Source of the DNA: Bacteroidota bacterium
Lineage (GTDB): Bacteria > Bacteroidota > Bacteroidia > Bacteroidales > WCHB1-69
Assembly: GCA_023392945.1 (NCBI GenBank)
Contig: JAEWNB010000192.1
Span: 1-13,905, forward strand
Reading direction: 5' to 3'
Length of the DNA: 13,905 nt
Shown: one piece after another, positions 7,605 through 13,905 of the stretch
Layout of the letters: the number at the start of each line of letters is the position of its first letter
Position numbering within the stretch: position 1 is the first letter of the stretch
Translations under genes and position numbers: made by a program
Notes under the pieces: generated by a model
Seen by the model: only the letters and a program-made list of their open reading frames with translations
Databases searched by the model: none
Told to the model about the DNA's origin: nothing

Positions 7605-7634
7605 TTTGTTTACATAATTCTAGGCTATATTTTG
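7605..7634 (+). promoter_or_regulatory. Alternative promoter close to the barrel gene
   Basis: TTTG at 7605-7608 is followed after 17 bp by TATATTTTG (7626-7634), a near match to TAnnTTTG with one extra base. The spacing suits a Bacteroidota promoter better than the box at 7541, but the leader would be very short. One of the two is probably used; the sequence alone does not decide. Confidence 0.3.
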
Positions 7635-7655
7635 TAATTAATATGTGAAAATTAA

Positions 7656-8945
7656 ATGAATGCAACTATGTATAAATCATTAATTTTGTCTTTTCTGTTT
7701 GCAATTTTATTACTGAATATCAGTGCACAGGAAAATCGGGATTTCAGTCCATTTGATGGTTTTAATCTTGGAGTAACCGGGCAGATTGAATTGGTTAAAA
7801 AAGTTAGTTTATATCCTTATTTGGGCGAGTATTATCAGCCGATTGCCAAAAATAGTTTTGGTTGGGAGTCGGGGTTTGAGCTTTCTTATAATTTTGCTAA
7901 ATATTTTGGCATTTCTGCCGGGCTCAATTTCGGGACTATTGCTGCAATTAATTATGATGTCTATGCACCTTATTCAGATTTAACAGGCAACGCTACCTAT
8001 AATCGTTATATTTCTGCAGGAAGGGAAGAGATAAAAGGCCTTATGATTCCTTTGTCTTTTGAATTTCATTATCCTGTTAGTCGTAATTTTTATTTAATGT
8101 TTAATGTTGGTGCTAAATTAAGTAGGATTTTTACTTTTTCAAATAATGTTTTTTTATATGCTTCTTCTCATTACCTTTCTGATGCAAATAGTAATATCGA
8201 AATGAATTATTTTGAAATGTACTATGGTCATTTCTCAAATATCAGGGCAAGTCTTATTTTTGGAGGCGGTTTTTATTATCGACTTCCTTATGATGATTTA
8301 TTAAGGCTTACTGTTGGAGCAAATATCTCTTTTGAAAATTTTGCAGAAGGCATGTACCATTATCCTTATCATAATTGTTCAGGGACCGTTAAGATTCGCA
8401 GTGATTATGCCGCACTGCAATTGTCTTATTTGCATACATTTAAAAAGACAAAAATTAAACATAGAAAAGTGGGTGATTCTCTTGCAAATGACTATAAGTA
8501 TTTTGGGGTCGTTGAAATACAGGGAGGATATTTTATTTCAAAGGTGACGGCCGACTATTTTGCAGATTATGAAGAATTTGTTCCCTTAACATACGGAATA
8601 CATTTTATCAATGGGGTTCATTTTAACAAGCATTTTTCTTTGGGCATGGGAATTGGCTACAATTCATTGCCCTATATGACAAAAGGAAGTTGTATGATTC
8701 CGTTGTATGCCGATTTTAGATATAACATTTTAAAATCTAAATATACGCCTTATATAAATGCAGAGTTGGGTGCAGCATTTTTTTATTATAACCTTGGATA
8801 CCAGTCTTCTACTTGGGAAAGCGGCATATTTCTCAGTATAGGGGCGGGACTTTCTATGCGACTTGAAAAAACATCTGCCGTTAATTTTTATTTGGGATAT
8901 GAAGACCGTCTTGGAATTGTCGCTACTGTCGGTTATCAATTTTGA
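7656..8945 (+). CDS. Predicted outer-membrane protein with two tandem beta-barrel units
   Basis: Not a protein I recognise. It has 429 residues. A signal peptide is visible (MYKSLILSFLFAILLLNISAQ), probably cleaved after the SAQ near residue 25. Met5 (7668) starts this signal cleanly and may be the real start; Met1 at 7656 is the longest form. The rest is rich in alternating aromatic/Gly strands and ends in Phe (VATVGYQF), the usual outer-membrane insertion signal. Two units look homologous: FAKYFGISAGLNFGT (80-94) resembles FNKHFSLGMGIGYNS (323-337), MIPLSFEFHYP (130-140) resembles MIPLYADFRYN (347-357), and YAALQLSYLHTF (251-262) sits where the terminal strand sits in the second unit. A basic linker (263-283) separates them. 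The gene follows a 441-bp intergenic region and precedes ispG by 76 bp. An outer-membrane location is likely; function is unknown. Confidence 0.75.
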   Translation: MNATMYKSLILSFLFAILLLNISAQENRDFSPFDGFNLGVTGQIELVKKVSLYPYLGEYYQPIAKNSFGWESGFELSYNFAKYFGISAGLNFGTIAAINYDVYAPYSDLTGNATYNRYISAGREEIKGLMIPLSFEFHYPVSRNFYLMFNVGAKLSRIFTFSNNVFLYASSHYLSDANSNIEMNYFEMYYGHFSNIRASLIFGGGFYYRLPYDDLLRLTVGANISFENFAEGMYHYPYHNCSGTVKIRSDYAALQLSYLHTFKKTKIKHRKVGDSLANDYKYFGVVEIQGGYFISKVTADYFADYEEFVPLTYGIHFINGVHFNKHFSLGMGIGYNSLPYMTKGSCMIPLYADFRYNILKSKYTPYINAELGAAFFYYNLGYQSSTWESGIFLSIGAGLSMRLEKTSAVNFYLGYEDRLGIVATVGYQF

Positions 8946-9006
8946 TTAGTTCTTTTTCTTCATCTTTTTAGATTTTTTAGGATTAATCCCATCTTCTCTT
9001 TTTTAT

Positions 9007-9014
9007 TATTTTTG
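9007..9014 (+). promoter_or_regulatory. Possible -7 box of ispG giving a nearly leaderless mRNA
   Basis: TATTTTTG matches TAnnTTTG and ends 7 bp before the ispG ATG. Initiation from it would start at or within a few bases of the start codon. No convincing -33 TTTG is seen at 17-23 bp upstream, so use of this box is uncertain. Confidence 0.35.
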
Positions 9015-9021
9015 CACCCTT

Positions 9022-10389
9022 ATGATAAAAGCTAAGCGTAAGAAAACGATTCCTGTTCAGGTTGGCTCTATTGCCATTGGAGGAAATAACCCGATTGCTA
9101 TTCAGTCAATGACCAATAGTGACACCAATGATGTGGCTGCCACTGTCGGGCAAGTGAAAAGGCTTGCAGAAGCAGGGGCTGATTTGGTGAGAATTACGGT
9201 TCCTTCGATGCAGGAAGTACTTAAAATGTCACAGATAAAAAGCAGTTTGCGTGGCGAAGGCTATTCTCTTCCCCTGATAGCTGATGTCCATTTTAATCCT
9301 AAAGTGGCGGAGGCAATGGCTTCAGTGGTGGAAAAAGTGCGCATTAATCCGGGGAATTATGTAGATAAACGGAATTTTAAACAGCTTGAATATAGTGATG
9401 CCGAGTATAAAGCCTCACTTGAGAAGATGTCTTTGCGGGCTGCTCCTTTGCTGGCAATATGCAAGGATCGGGGGACTGCTATCCGTATCGGGACCAATCA
9501 CGGCTCTTTGTGCGACCGTATTGTAAGTCGCTATGGCAACACTCCTTTGGCCATGGCCATGTCGGCAATGGAATGGGTTGACATTTGTCGTCAGTATGAT
9601 TTCCACAACATTGTACTTTCCATGAAATCAAGCAATGTAAACAGTATGATAGAATCTACTCTTTTATTGTCGGAGGTTATGGAAAAGAGCGGCTATGAAT
9701 ACCCATTGCATATAGGGGTTACTGAAGCCGGAGCCGGAATGGAGGGGAGGGTGAAATCAGCTGCCGGAATCGGGGCACTTTTGTTGTGCGGGGTGGGGGA
9801 TACTATCCGTGTTTCATTGACCGAAAAACCGGAAAATGAAATTCCTTTTGCCCGTCTTATTCTTGATGCCGTTGATGCTCTTGAGGATAATTTTTATTCC
9901 TTGGACGAAAACGGGCTGTTGACTTTTTCTCATCCTGAGACGAATGCTGAAATGTTGATGGCAGAAGTTGCGGCTGTTTGCGGTTTCGAAAGTTATCACA
10001 AAAGAGTAAAGGATTTAGTAATCCTGAATCCTTTTTTCAGTAAACGGGACAATGAAAATCTGGCACTTGCTGTTTTGCAGGCTTGTCGTTTAAAAATGTC
10101 TAAAACTGAATTTATTTCGTGTCCTTCATGTGGCAGGACACAGTATGAAATTGAAAAGGTCTTGGCGTTGGTAAAAGAGCGGTTTTCAGATTATCCGGGA
10201 TTGAAAATCGGGGTAATGGGTTGTATTGTTAATGGTCCCGGAGAAATGGCCGATGCCCACTTTGGTCTTGTAGGCGCAACGAAAGGATTGGTGGCAGTAT
10301 ATAAAGGAAAAGATAGGATTTCAGACATTATTTCTGTGGAATCAGCCTTGGATTTGCTGGAAAGAGAAATTGAAAAGTCGAATTTTTAG
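9022..10389 (+). CDS. ispG: 4-hydroxy-3-methylbut-2-en-1-yl diphosphate synthase (IspG/GcpE)
   Basis: Cytoplasmic [4Fe-4S] enzyme of the non-mevalonate isoprenoid pathway; it converts 2-C-methyl-D-erythritol 2,4-cyclodiphosphate to HMBPP. The 455-residue protein starts with the family opening VQVGSIAIGGNNPIAIQSMT, then a TIM barrel to about residue 265 (IADVHFNP, RINPGNY, RIGTNHGSL, VTEAGAGMEGR). The C-terminal domain carries the cluster ligands Cys367 and Cys370 (CPSCGRT), Cys401 (GCIVNGPGE) and Glu408. Wording such as RIGTNHGSL and TEFISCPSCGRT is that of the extended class found in plants, Chlamydia and Bacteroidota, which carries an extra A* domain between barrel and cluster domain. Here that insertion spans only about 273-350, making the protein much shorter than the roughly 600 residues or more usual for that class, yet longer than the E. 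coli type. All visible catalytic residues are intact. Its stop overlaps that of the opposite-strand gene. Confidence 0.95.
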   Translation: MIKAKRKKTIPVQVGSIAIGGNNPIAIQSMTNSDTNDVAATVGQVKRLAEAGADLVRITVPSMQEVLKMSQIKSSLRGEGYSLPLIADVHFNPKVAEAMASVVEKVRINPGNYVDKRNFKQLEYSDAEYKASLEKMSLRAAPLLAICKDRGTAIRIGTNHGSLCDRIVSRYGNTPLAMAMSAMEWVDICRQYDFHNIVLSMKSSNVNSMIESTLLLSEVMEKSGYEYPLHIGVTEAGAGMEGRVKSAAGIGALLLCGVGDTIRVSLTEKPENEIPFARLILDAVDALEDNFYSLDENGLLTFSHPETNAEMLMAEVAAVCGFESYHKRVKDLVILNPFFSKRDNENLALAVLQACRLKMSKTEFISCPSCGRTQYEIEKVLALVKERFSDYPGLKIGVMGCIVNGPGEMADAHFGLVGATKGLVAVYKGKDRISDIISVESALDLLEREIEKSNF

Positions 10390-11093
10390 AAAGCTAAAAT
10401 CCCGATTCCTACTTTGATGCCCAACCAATAAGCTCCCAAAATTTTTCCTTTAGCCCAAGATGTTTTGGAGTATGGGGAGGCATTTTGATAAAATGGTGTA
10501 TTCGAAAAATCAGTGCCATACAATGCTGTTTTATAACCTCCAAAAGTAGAACCAAGGGATCCAGCCAATGAAAGATGCAACCGGTTTAAAAGGAGCCAAT
10601 CTTTTCCGAATTCTATTTTGCATCCTAATATATTATCGATGGATGCAACTTCATTAGGGGTATAATTATAAATGAAATAATCCAGTTCAAATTTAAAATA
10701 CAAACCGAAGGGGGCATGGGCTTTCCCAACATATTGTTTGTAAAAAATTCCAAAGCCGCCAACATCCAAATCATCAAACCCGTCAAGTGATGTGTATGTC
10801 GGATTACCCAATTCGTCATTATATACAACTTCGTGTTCATATTGTGTCTTAAAAAAATGCCCGACCACTCCGGCCGTGCCTTTTTTCCATGCAATTACTT
10901 CAATATTAGGTGAGAAAATATAATTAAAAGTATAATATTTTGGTTCTCCCATAAAAGAGTAATTTCCCCATGCAGGGGAAAAGGAAATATCAGCATTGAT
11001 GAGCACTCTTTTTCCCATGTAGCCACAATTTTGAGAAAATCCACAGAGTGCAGCAAATGCAATGAAAGTAAGAATTATCAGCTTCTTTTTCAT
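10386..11093 (-). CDS. Predicted exported outer-membrane beta-barrel protein
   Basis: Unrecognised 235-residue protein. It begins with a clear signal peptide (MKKKLIILTFIAFAALCGFSQ). The mature part is rich in aromatic and Gly residues in alternating strand patterns (YFKFELDYFIYNY, LHLSLAGSLGSTFGGY) and ends in GIKVGIGILAF with C-terminal Phe, as expected for a small outer-membrane barrel. A short Cys-containing segment, NCGYMGKRVLINAD, follows the signal peptide. It is the last gene of a minus-strand cluster, starting 3 bp after the stop of the M48 peptidase, so it is almost certainly co-transcribed and perhaps translationally coupled. Its stop codon TAA shares bases with the ispG stop on the other strand (TTAG at 10386-10389). 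No enzymatic motif is seen. The outer-membrane location is inferred, not proven. Confidence 0.75.
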   Translation of the reverse strand: MKKKLIILTFIAFAALCGFSQNCGYMGKRVLINADISFSPAWGNYSFMGEPKYYTFNYIFSPNIEVIAWKKGTAGVVGHFFKTQYEHEVVYNDELGNPTYTSLDGFDDLDVGGFGIFYKQYVGKAHAPFGLYFKFELDYFIYNYTPNEVASIDNILGCKIEFGKDWLLLNRLHLSLAGSLGSTFGGYKTALYGTDFSNTPFYQNASPYSKTSWAKGKILGAYWLGIKVGIGILAF

Positions 11094-11096
11094 GGA

Positions 11097-13229
11097 TTAT
11101 TTTCCTTTCTTTATTTGATAATATTTATTGTATATAAATGAGTTTATGTAGCTTTGCCTTGTTTCATTGCTTACAGAATAAGTATTGTCCATTGTAGTTT
11201 CTCCTGTTTCAGGATTAAAAACAATAAACCTAACATTAGTATAATAAGTTGGCATGATAACGTTAAGTAACAAAAACGGAGCTGATGCAATAGAGAATGG
11301 ACTCATAAATAAGAAAGGAAAAAGTTTCTTTCCGTTAAATCCATCGGGCCTTGTGTAAATTGAAATAATATTAATTGAATTAAATCCCATCTTCCCAATT
11401 ACATTTGAGAAATCCGGTGCCTGATAGAGTATCATTTTGTTGAATTCACTTTTTACAAAGTCGGTTTTAAATGCTTCTACCCTACAGAATTGATTATACT
11501 GGTCAGTATTTAGCTCAGTCAGCAATTTGTCGGAATAAAAAATATTATCAATTCCGATCTTGTCAACAGAATATTGAATTGTTTTTTCAAGATTTTTTCT
11601 TTCTTGTTGGTAATTTTTGTTTATCCCCGATATTGTTTTGGTACATGATTTGTCAAGATATTTAGTATAAATTGGCTTGGTAATCAATATTTTATCTAGC
11701 TTAACAATCTGATCTTTATCGGCAATAATCTCATTTACTTTTTTGTCCTCGGAATAATTGATAGCATTGTTAATGAGCTTAACAAATTCAGGATCTTTTT
11801 TCAGATCAACCAACATGTAATTGAAGGTCTTAAATTTTGCATTTGGTTTAATAAGGCTGCTTTGGCTCTTATTTTGTTGTTTGATTTTTTCATATTTACC
11901 GGTTGGTTTCTGCGTAGTAGTGTCGGGAGTCTCTACTTCATCAATAATATCTTCTGCAGTTGTTCCCATCGGATAATCTGAAAAATCAGTATAATCCAGT
12001 TTGTTTCTTCCGACAAGGTCTCTTGATATATCAGTTAATATTGAAGTGATATAAACATTATTGGGATAATTAGCATGAATATTCCACAAATATCTTAAAG
12101 CTAACAGATTAAATTCATTTTTGTTAAGTTTGCCCAAGAAATAGTTCACCTGTTGTTTTTCCCCTTCAATAGATTTATAATTTTCAACTATGTCACTAAT
12201 TCCTCCATAGGTTTTATGTTTAGAAATGCCGTAAAGGGCAGCTCCCATGGCAACATTAAGAAATTCGCTGTTGGGATGAGACTGCATTAGCACATGGGTA
12301 TTGTAAATGGCATCATCATATTCATGACGAGTAAGAAAAATATTTATCGATTCAAATCGAGCTAGATCTCGAATTTCAAAAAAGAGCGATTCAGCTTGCA
12401 CAAATATTTTTCTACCCTCATTGTTTAATCCGGAAACAATCTGTTTAACATTTTCACGGCGTTTCATAATATTAGGGTGAGTGCTCAGTGTATCAATATA
12501 ATCTTCCCGACTCCGGATAGGATTAATATTTGTCAGGAAGTAATTGTCCGGAAACTTATAGAAATCGGTCTCTAAAAGATTCCGGGGAAAAACAATCTCA
12601 TCAAAAGGTAAATAGTCGTACTGGAGAACATCAAAAACACCGTCTAAAACAGAAAAACTGTAAGGAGAACTTTTGTAATAACGTTCGAGTGCCAATCGGT
12701 CGGCTTCCAGTTCATTTTCGCGGGAACGATTGTGATACTTTAAATAAAATTCTTTGTAGTCGTTAGATTTGTTTTTATCCTTATAATCATTCAAATCCAG
12801 GATATGATGTTCTGCAAAATGGGCAATTTCGTGAGCCATAATATAGGCTAACTCGCTTTCATTAGATAGTTGTGCAATCAGTCCAATATTTATAAACATA
12901 ATCCCGCTTTCTGTACAGTAGGCATTTACTTCGGTTGTTTTAACAATGTAAAATCTGAGTTTCTCTTTCAAGTCAGGGTACTCTTTGAGCAAATTATCGG
13001 CAACAATGTTAACATAATCATTCAGCTTTGAGCCATAAAGAATATTGCCACTGCTAAACTGTTCTTTGATGTATAAGTCGGAAGCGTCTTTAGTTTTAAG
13101 TTTTATAAATTGCTTAAAATCAGTAGGAATATCTCCCGAAGATTCCAGTCGTGTGAAATTGTCTATCGAGGGTTGAGCAAACAGCCCTATCGTGAATAAA
13201 CAGCAGAGAAATAAACAATATTTTTTCAT
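11097..13229 (-). CDS. Exported M48-family zinc metalloprotease with TPR-like and C-terminal domains
   Basis: Predicted envelope zinc peptidase of 710 residues. A signal peptide without lipobox (MKKYCLFLCCLFTIGLFAQ) directs export. The M48 domain lies at about 60-265: NAYCTESGIMFINIGLI (102-118), the zinc motif HEIAH (133-137), the third ligand Glu173 within SRENELEADRLA, and the downstream STHPNIMKRRE (249-259), all in the family order. A helical, TPR-like stretch follows (about 275-400), recalling the peptidase-plus-TPR layout of BepA. Then comes a Thr/Lys/Gln-rich linker (about 415-470) and a C-terminal region of about 240 residues with no family I recognise. That region includes a hydrophobic segment at 636-660 and a strand-like end (VRFIVFNPETGE). 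It lies 8 bp after the upstream gene and 3 bp before the barrel gene. Peptidase assignment is firm; the substrate is unknown. Confidence 0.9.
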   Translation of the reverse strand: MKKYCLFLCCLFTIGLFAQPSIDNFTRLESSGDIPTDFKQFIKLKTKDASDLYIKEQFSSGNILYGSKLNDYVNIVADNLLKEYPDLKEKLRFYIVKTTEVNAYCTESGIMFINIGLIAQLSNESELAYIMAHEIAHFAEHHILDLNDYKDKNKSNDYKEFYLKYHNRSRENELEADRLALERYYKSSPYSFSVLDGVFDVLQYDYLPFDEIVFPRNLLETDFYKFPDNYFLTNINPIRSREDYIDTLSTHPNIMKRRENVKQIVSGLNNEGRKIFVQAESLFFEIRDLARFESINIFLTRHEYDDAIYNTHVLMQSHPNSEFLNVAMGAALYGISKHKTYGGISDIVENYKSIEGEKQQVNYFLGKLNKNEFNLLALRYLWNIHANYPNNVYITSILTDISRDLVGRNKLDYTDFSDYPMGTTAEDIIDEVETPDTTTQKPTGKYEKIKQQNKSQSSLIKPNAKFKTFNYMLVDLKKDPEFVKLINNAINYSEDKKVNEIIADKDQIVKLDKILITKPIYTKYLDKSCTKTISGINKNYQQERKNLEKTIQYSVDKIGIDNIFYSDKLLTELNTDQYNQFCRVEAFKTDFVKSEFNKMILYQAPDFSNVIGKMGFNSINIISIYTRPDGFNGKKLFPFLFMSPFSIASAPFLLLNVIMPTYYTNVRFIVFNPETGETTMDNTYSVSNETRQSYINSFIYNKYYQIKKGK

Positions 13230-13237
13230 TAAAAAAT

Positions 13238-13905
13238 TTAATTTGGCAAAGTGAATTTTGAGAGAGTATTCAATTTTCTGGATAAAGCATCGAAAACAAT
13301 CTCATTTCCGTTGATAAACATAATCTGGTTATAGACTTTTTTAGTAGTTGTGCAATCCATGATATTCCATTTAGCAATATTGTCATTTTCATCTATTTGA
13401 GTGAGGGTGACACAGGAATTTTTATTGATTTTGTAAAAAGGATTCCCAATTTTGAACATATCCTTATTAAGTGTTGTAGGAGATAAGTTATTTGTATGGT
13501 CGTTGTAAATTAAAAAAACATTTTTTCCATTATCAAATGCAGCATAGGAAAGAAATAAATCTTGTGGATTTGAATAGATATAGTATGACGATGCAGCTTG
13601 ATTTTTTTTAATCATAAAATAGGAATCATAATCCCCCTCGGGAGTAAAAGTATTTGTTATAATAGATTTGGCAAGACAGTTGAAAGTAGAAGAACCATTT
13701 GAGTATGTTGTATAATCGGCTCTCTGTTCTCCCAGCATAATAATTTTTCCATTGTAAAGTTCGAAAATATAATCACAATGAACTCTATGTTGTTGATTCA
13801 CAAAATTAAGCTTAATTGGATTGTACATATTATAGGGTTGAATATAATCAGAACTGAAGAGCTGATGATTTTTATTTTCTATTTCCATTGAAACGGGGTT
13901 AAGAG
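13238..13905 (-). CDS. Uncharacterised protein, C-terminal part (cut by window edge)
   Basis: The reading frame is open to the right edge: codons upstream of the ATG at 13888 read LNPVS without a stop, and no signal peptide follows that ATG. The gene therefore probably continues beyond the window and the ATG is internal. The visible 216 residues or so contain repeated short strand patterns with Asn/Asp/Gly turns (FELYNGKIIMLGEQR, NVFLIYNDHTNNLS, YKINKNSCVTLTQIDENDNIAKW). These resemble blades of beta-propeller-like exported Bacteroidota proteins, an impression from pattern and not a family match. The gene ends 8 bp before the M48 peptidase start on the same strand, so it is likely the upstream member of the same operon. 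No catalytic motif is visible. Function unknown. Confidence 0.7.
   Translation of the reverse strand, partial: LNPVSMEIENKNHQLFSSDYIQPYNMYNPIKLNFVNQQHRVHCDYIFELYNGKIIMLGEQRADYTTYSNGSSTFNCLAKSIITNTFTPEGDYDSYFMIKKNQAASSYYIYSNPQDLFLSYAAFDNGKNVFLIYNDHTNNLSPTTLNKDMFKIGNPFYKINKNSCVTLTQIDENDNIAKWNIMDCTTTKKVYNQIMFINGNEIVFDALSRKLNTLSKFTLPN

Larger units (their letters stand above)
7215..7655. other. 441-bp divergent intergenic region with GC-richer structured core
   Basis: This is the only long stretch without a convincing gene. The flanks are very AT-rich, while the core (7281-7480) counts 82 G+C in 200 bases (41%), against 34 in the following 175 (19%). The core holds several perfect inverted repeats, listed separately, and an imperfect direct repeat (CCTGCAAATCGGAG at 7361-7374; CCTGCAGAT...GCGGAG at 7418-7437). 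A further inverted pair, GATTCGT (7390-7396) and ACGAATC (7457-7463), encloses the second copy. The two short open frames present (21 and 45 codons) match nothing I recognise. It may be a structured small RNA, an intergenic repeat element, or a decayed remnant. Candidate promoters for the flanking genes lie outside the core. Confidence 0.5.

Noticed and set aside
8980..8989. Palindrome GGATTAATCC between the barrel gene and ispG, as operator or terminator
   Set aside because: Only ten bases with no loop able to form a stable stem, AT-rich centre, and no second copy; chance is sufficient.
1..13905. CRISPR array, tRNA, rRNA, insertion sequence, integrase or anti-phage system
   Set aside because: No regular spaced repeats, cloverleaf-like sequence, transposase or integrase motifs, or defence-gene domains were seen on either strand.

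Overview
The window looks like a chromosomal piece of a Bacteroidota genome, most likely Bacteroidales. Several signs agree: AT-rich start regions without clear Shine-Dalgarno sequences, TAnnTTTG-type promoter boxes, an IspG of the extended plant/Bacteroidota type, and many exported proteins (lipoproteins and outer-membrane beta-barrels with C-terminal Phe). No mobile element, CRISPR array, tRNA or rRNA was seen. Both edges cut through genes.

Region 1 (1-6243, + strand) is a tightly packed six-gene exporter operon. It encodes a TolC-like outer-membrane channel (5' end outside the window), a lipoprotein HlyD-type adaptor, two separate ABC ATPases and two ABC-2 permeases. Gene order, permease sizes and motifs match the ybhG-ybhF-ybhS-ybhR exporter of enterobacteria, but the double ATPase YbhF is split into two genes and a dedicated TolC is added. 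The two ATPases carry complementary defects: one lacks the Q-loop Gln and switch His, the other lacks the LSGGQ signature. An obligate heterodimer would therefore have one canonical and one degenerate ATP site.

Region 2 (6261-7214, - strand) is a lipoprotein alpha/beta hydrolase of the proline iminopeptidase (S33) type, convergent with the exporter.

Region 3 (7215-7655) is a 441-bp divergent intergenic stretch. Its middle 200 bp is about 41% GC, against about 19% in the 175 bp that follow, and contains several perfect inverted repeats. It could encode a structured RNA or be an intergenic repeat element.

Region 4 (7656-10389, + strand) holds an unrecognised outer-membrane protein that appears to be two homologous beta-barrels in tandem, followed by ispG of the non-mevalonate isoprenoid pathway. 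This IspG has an unusually short A* insertion. Its stop codon overlaps that of the next, opposite-strand gene.

Region 5 (13905-10386, - strand) is a probable three-gene operon of exported proteins: the C-terminal part of an uncharacterised protein (cut by the right edge), a 710-residue M48 metalloprotease with a TPR-like middle, and a small predicted outer-membrane barrel. Its function is unknown; an envelope-maintenance role is the most reasonable guess.
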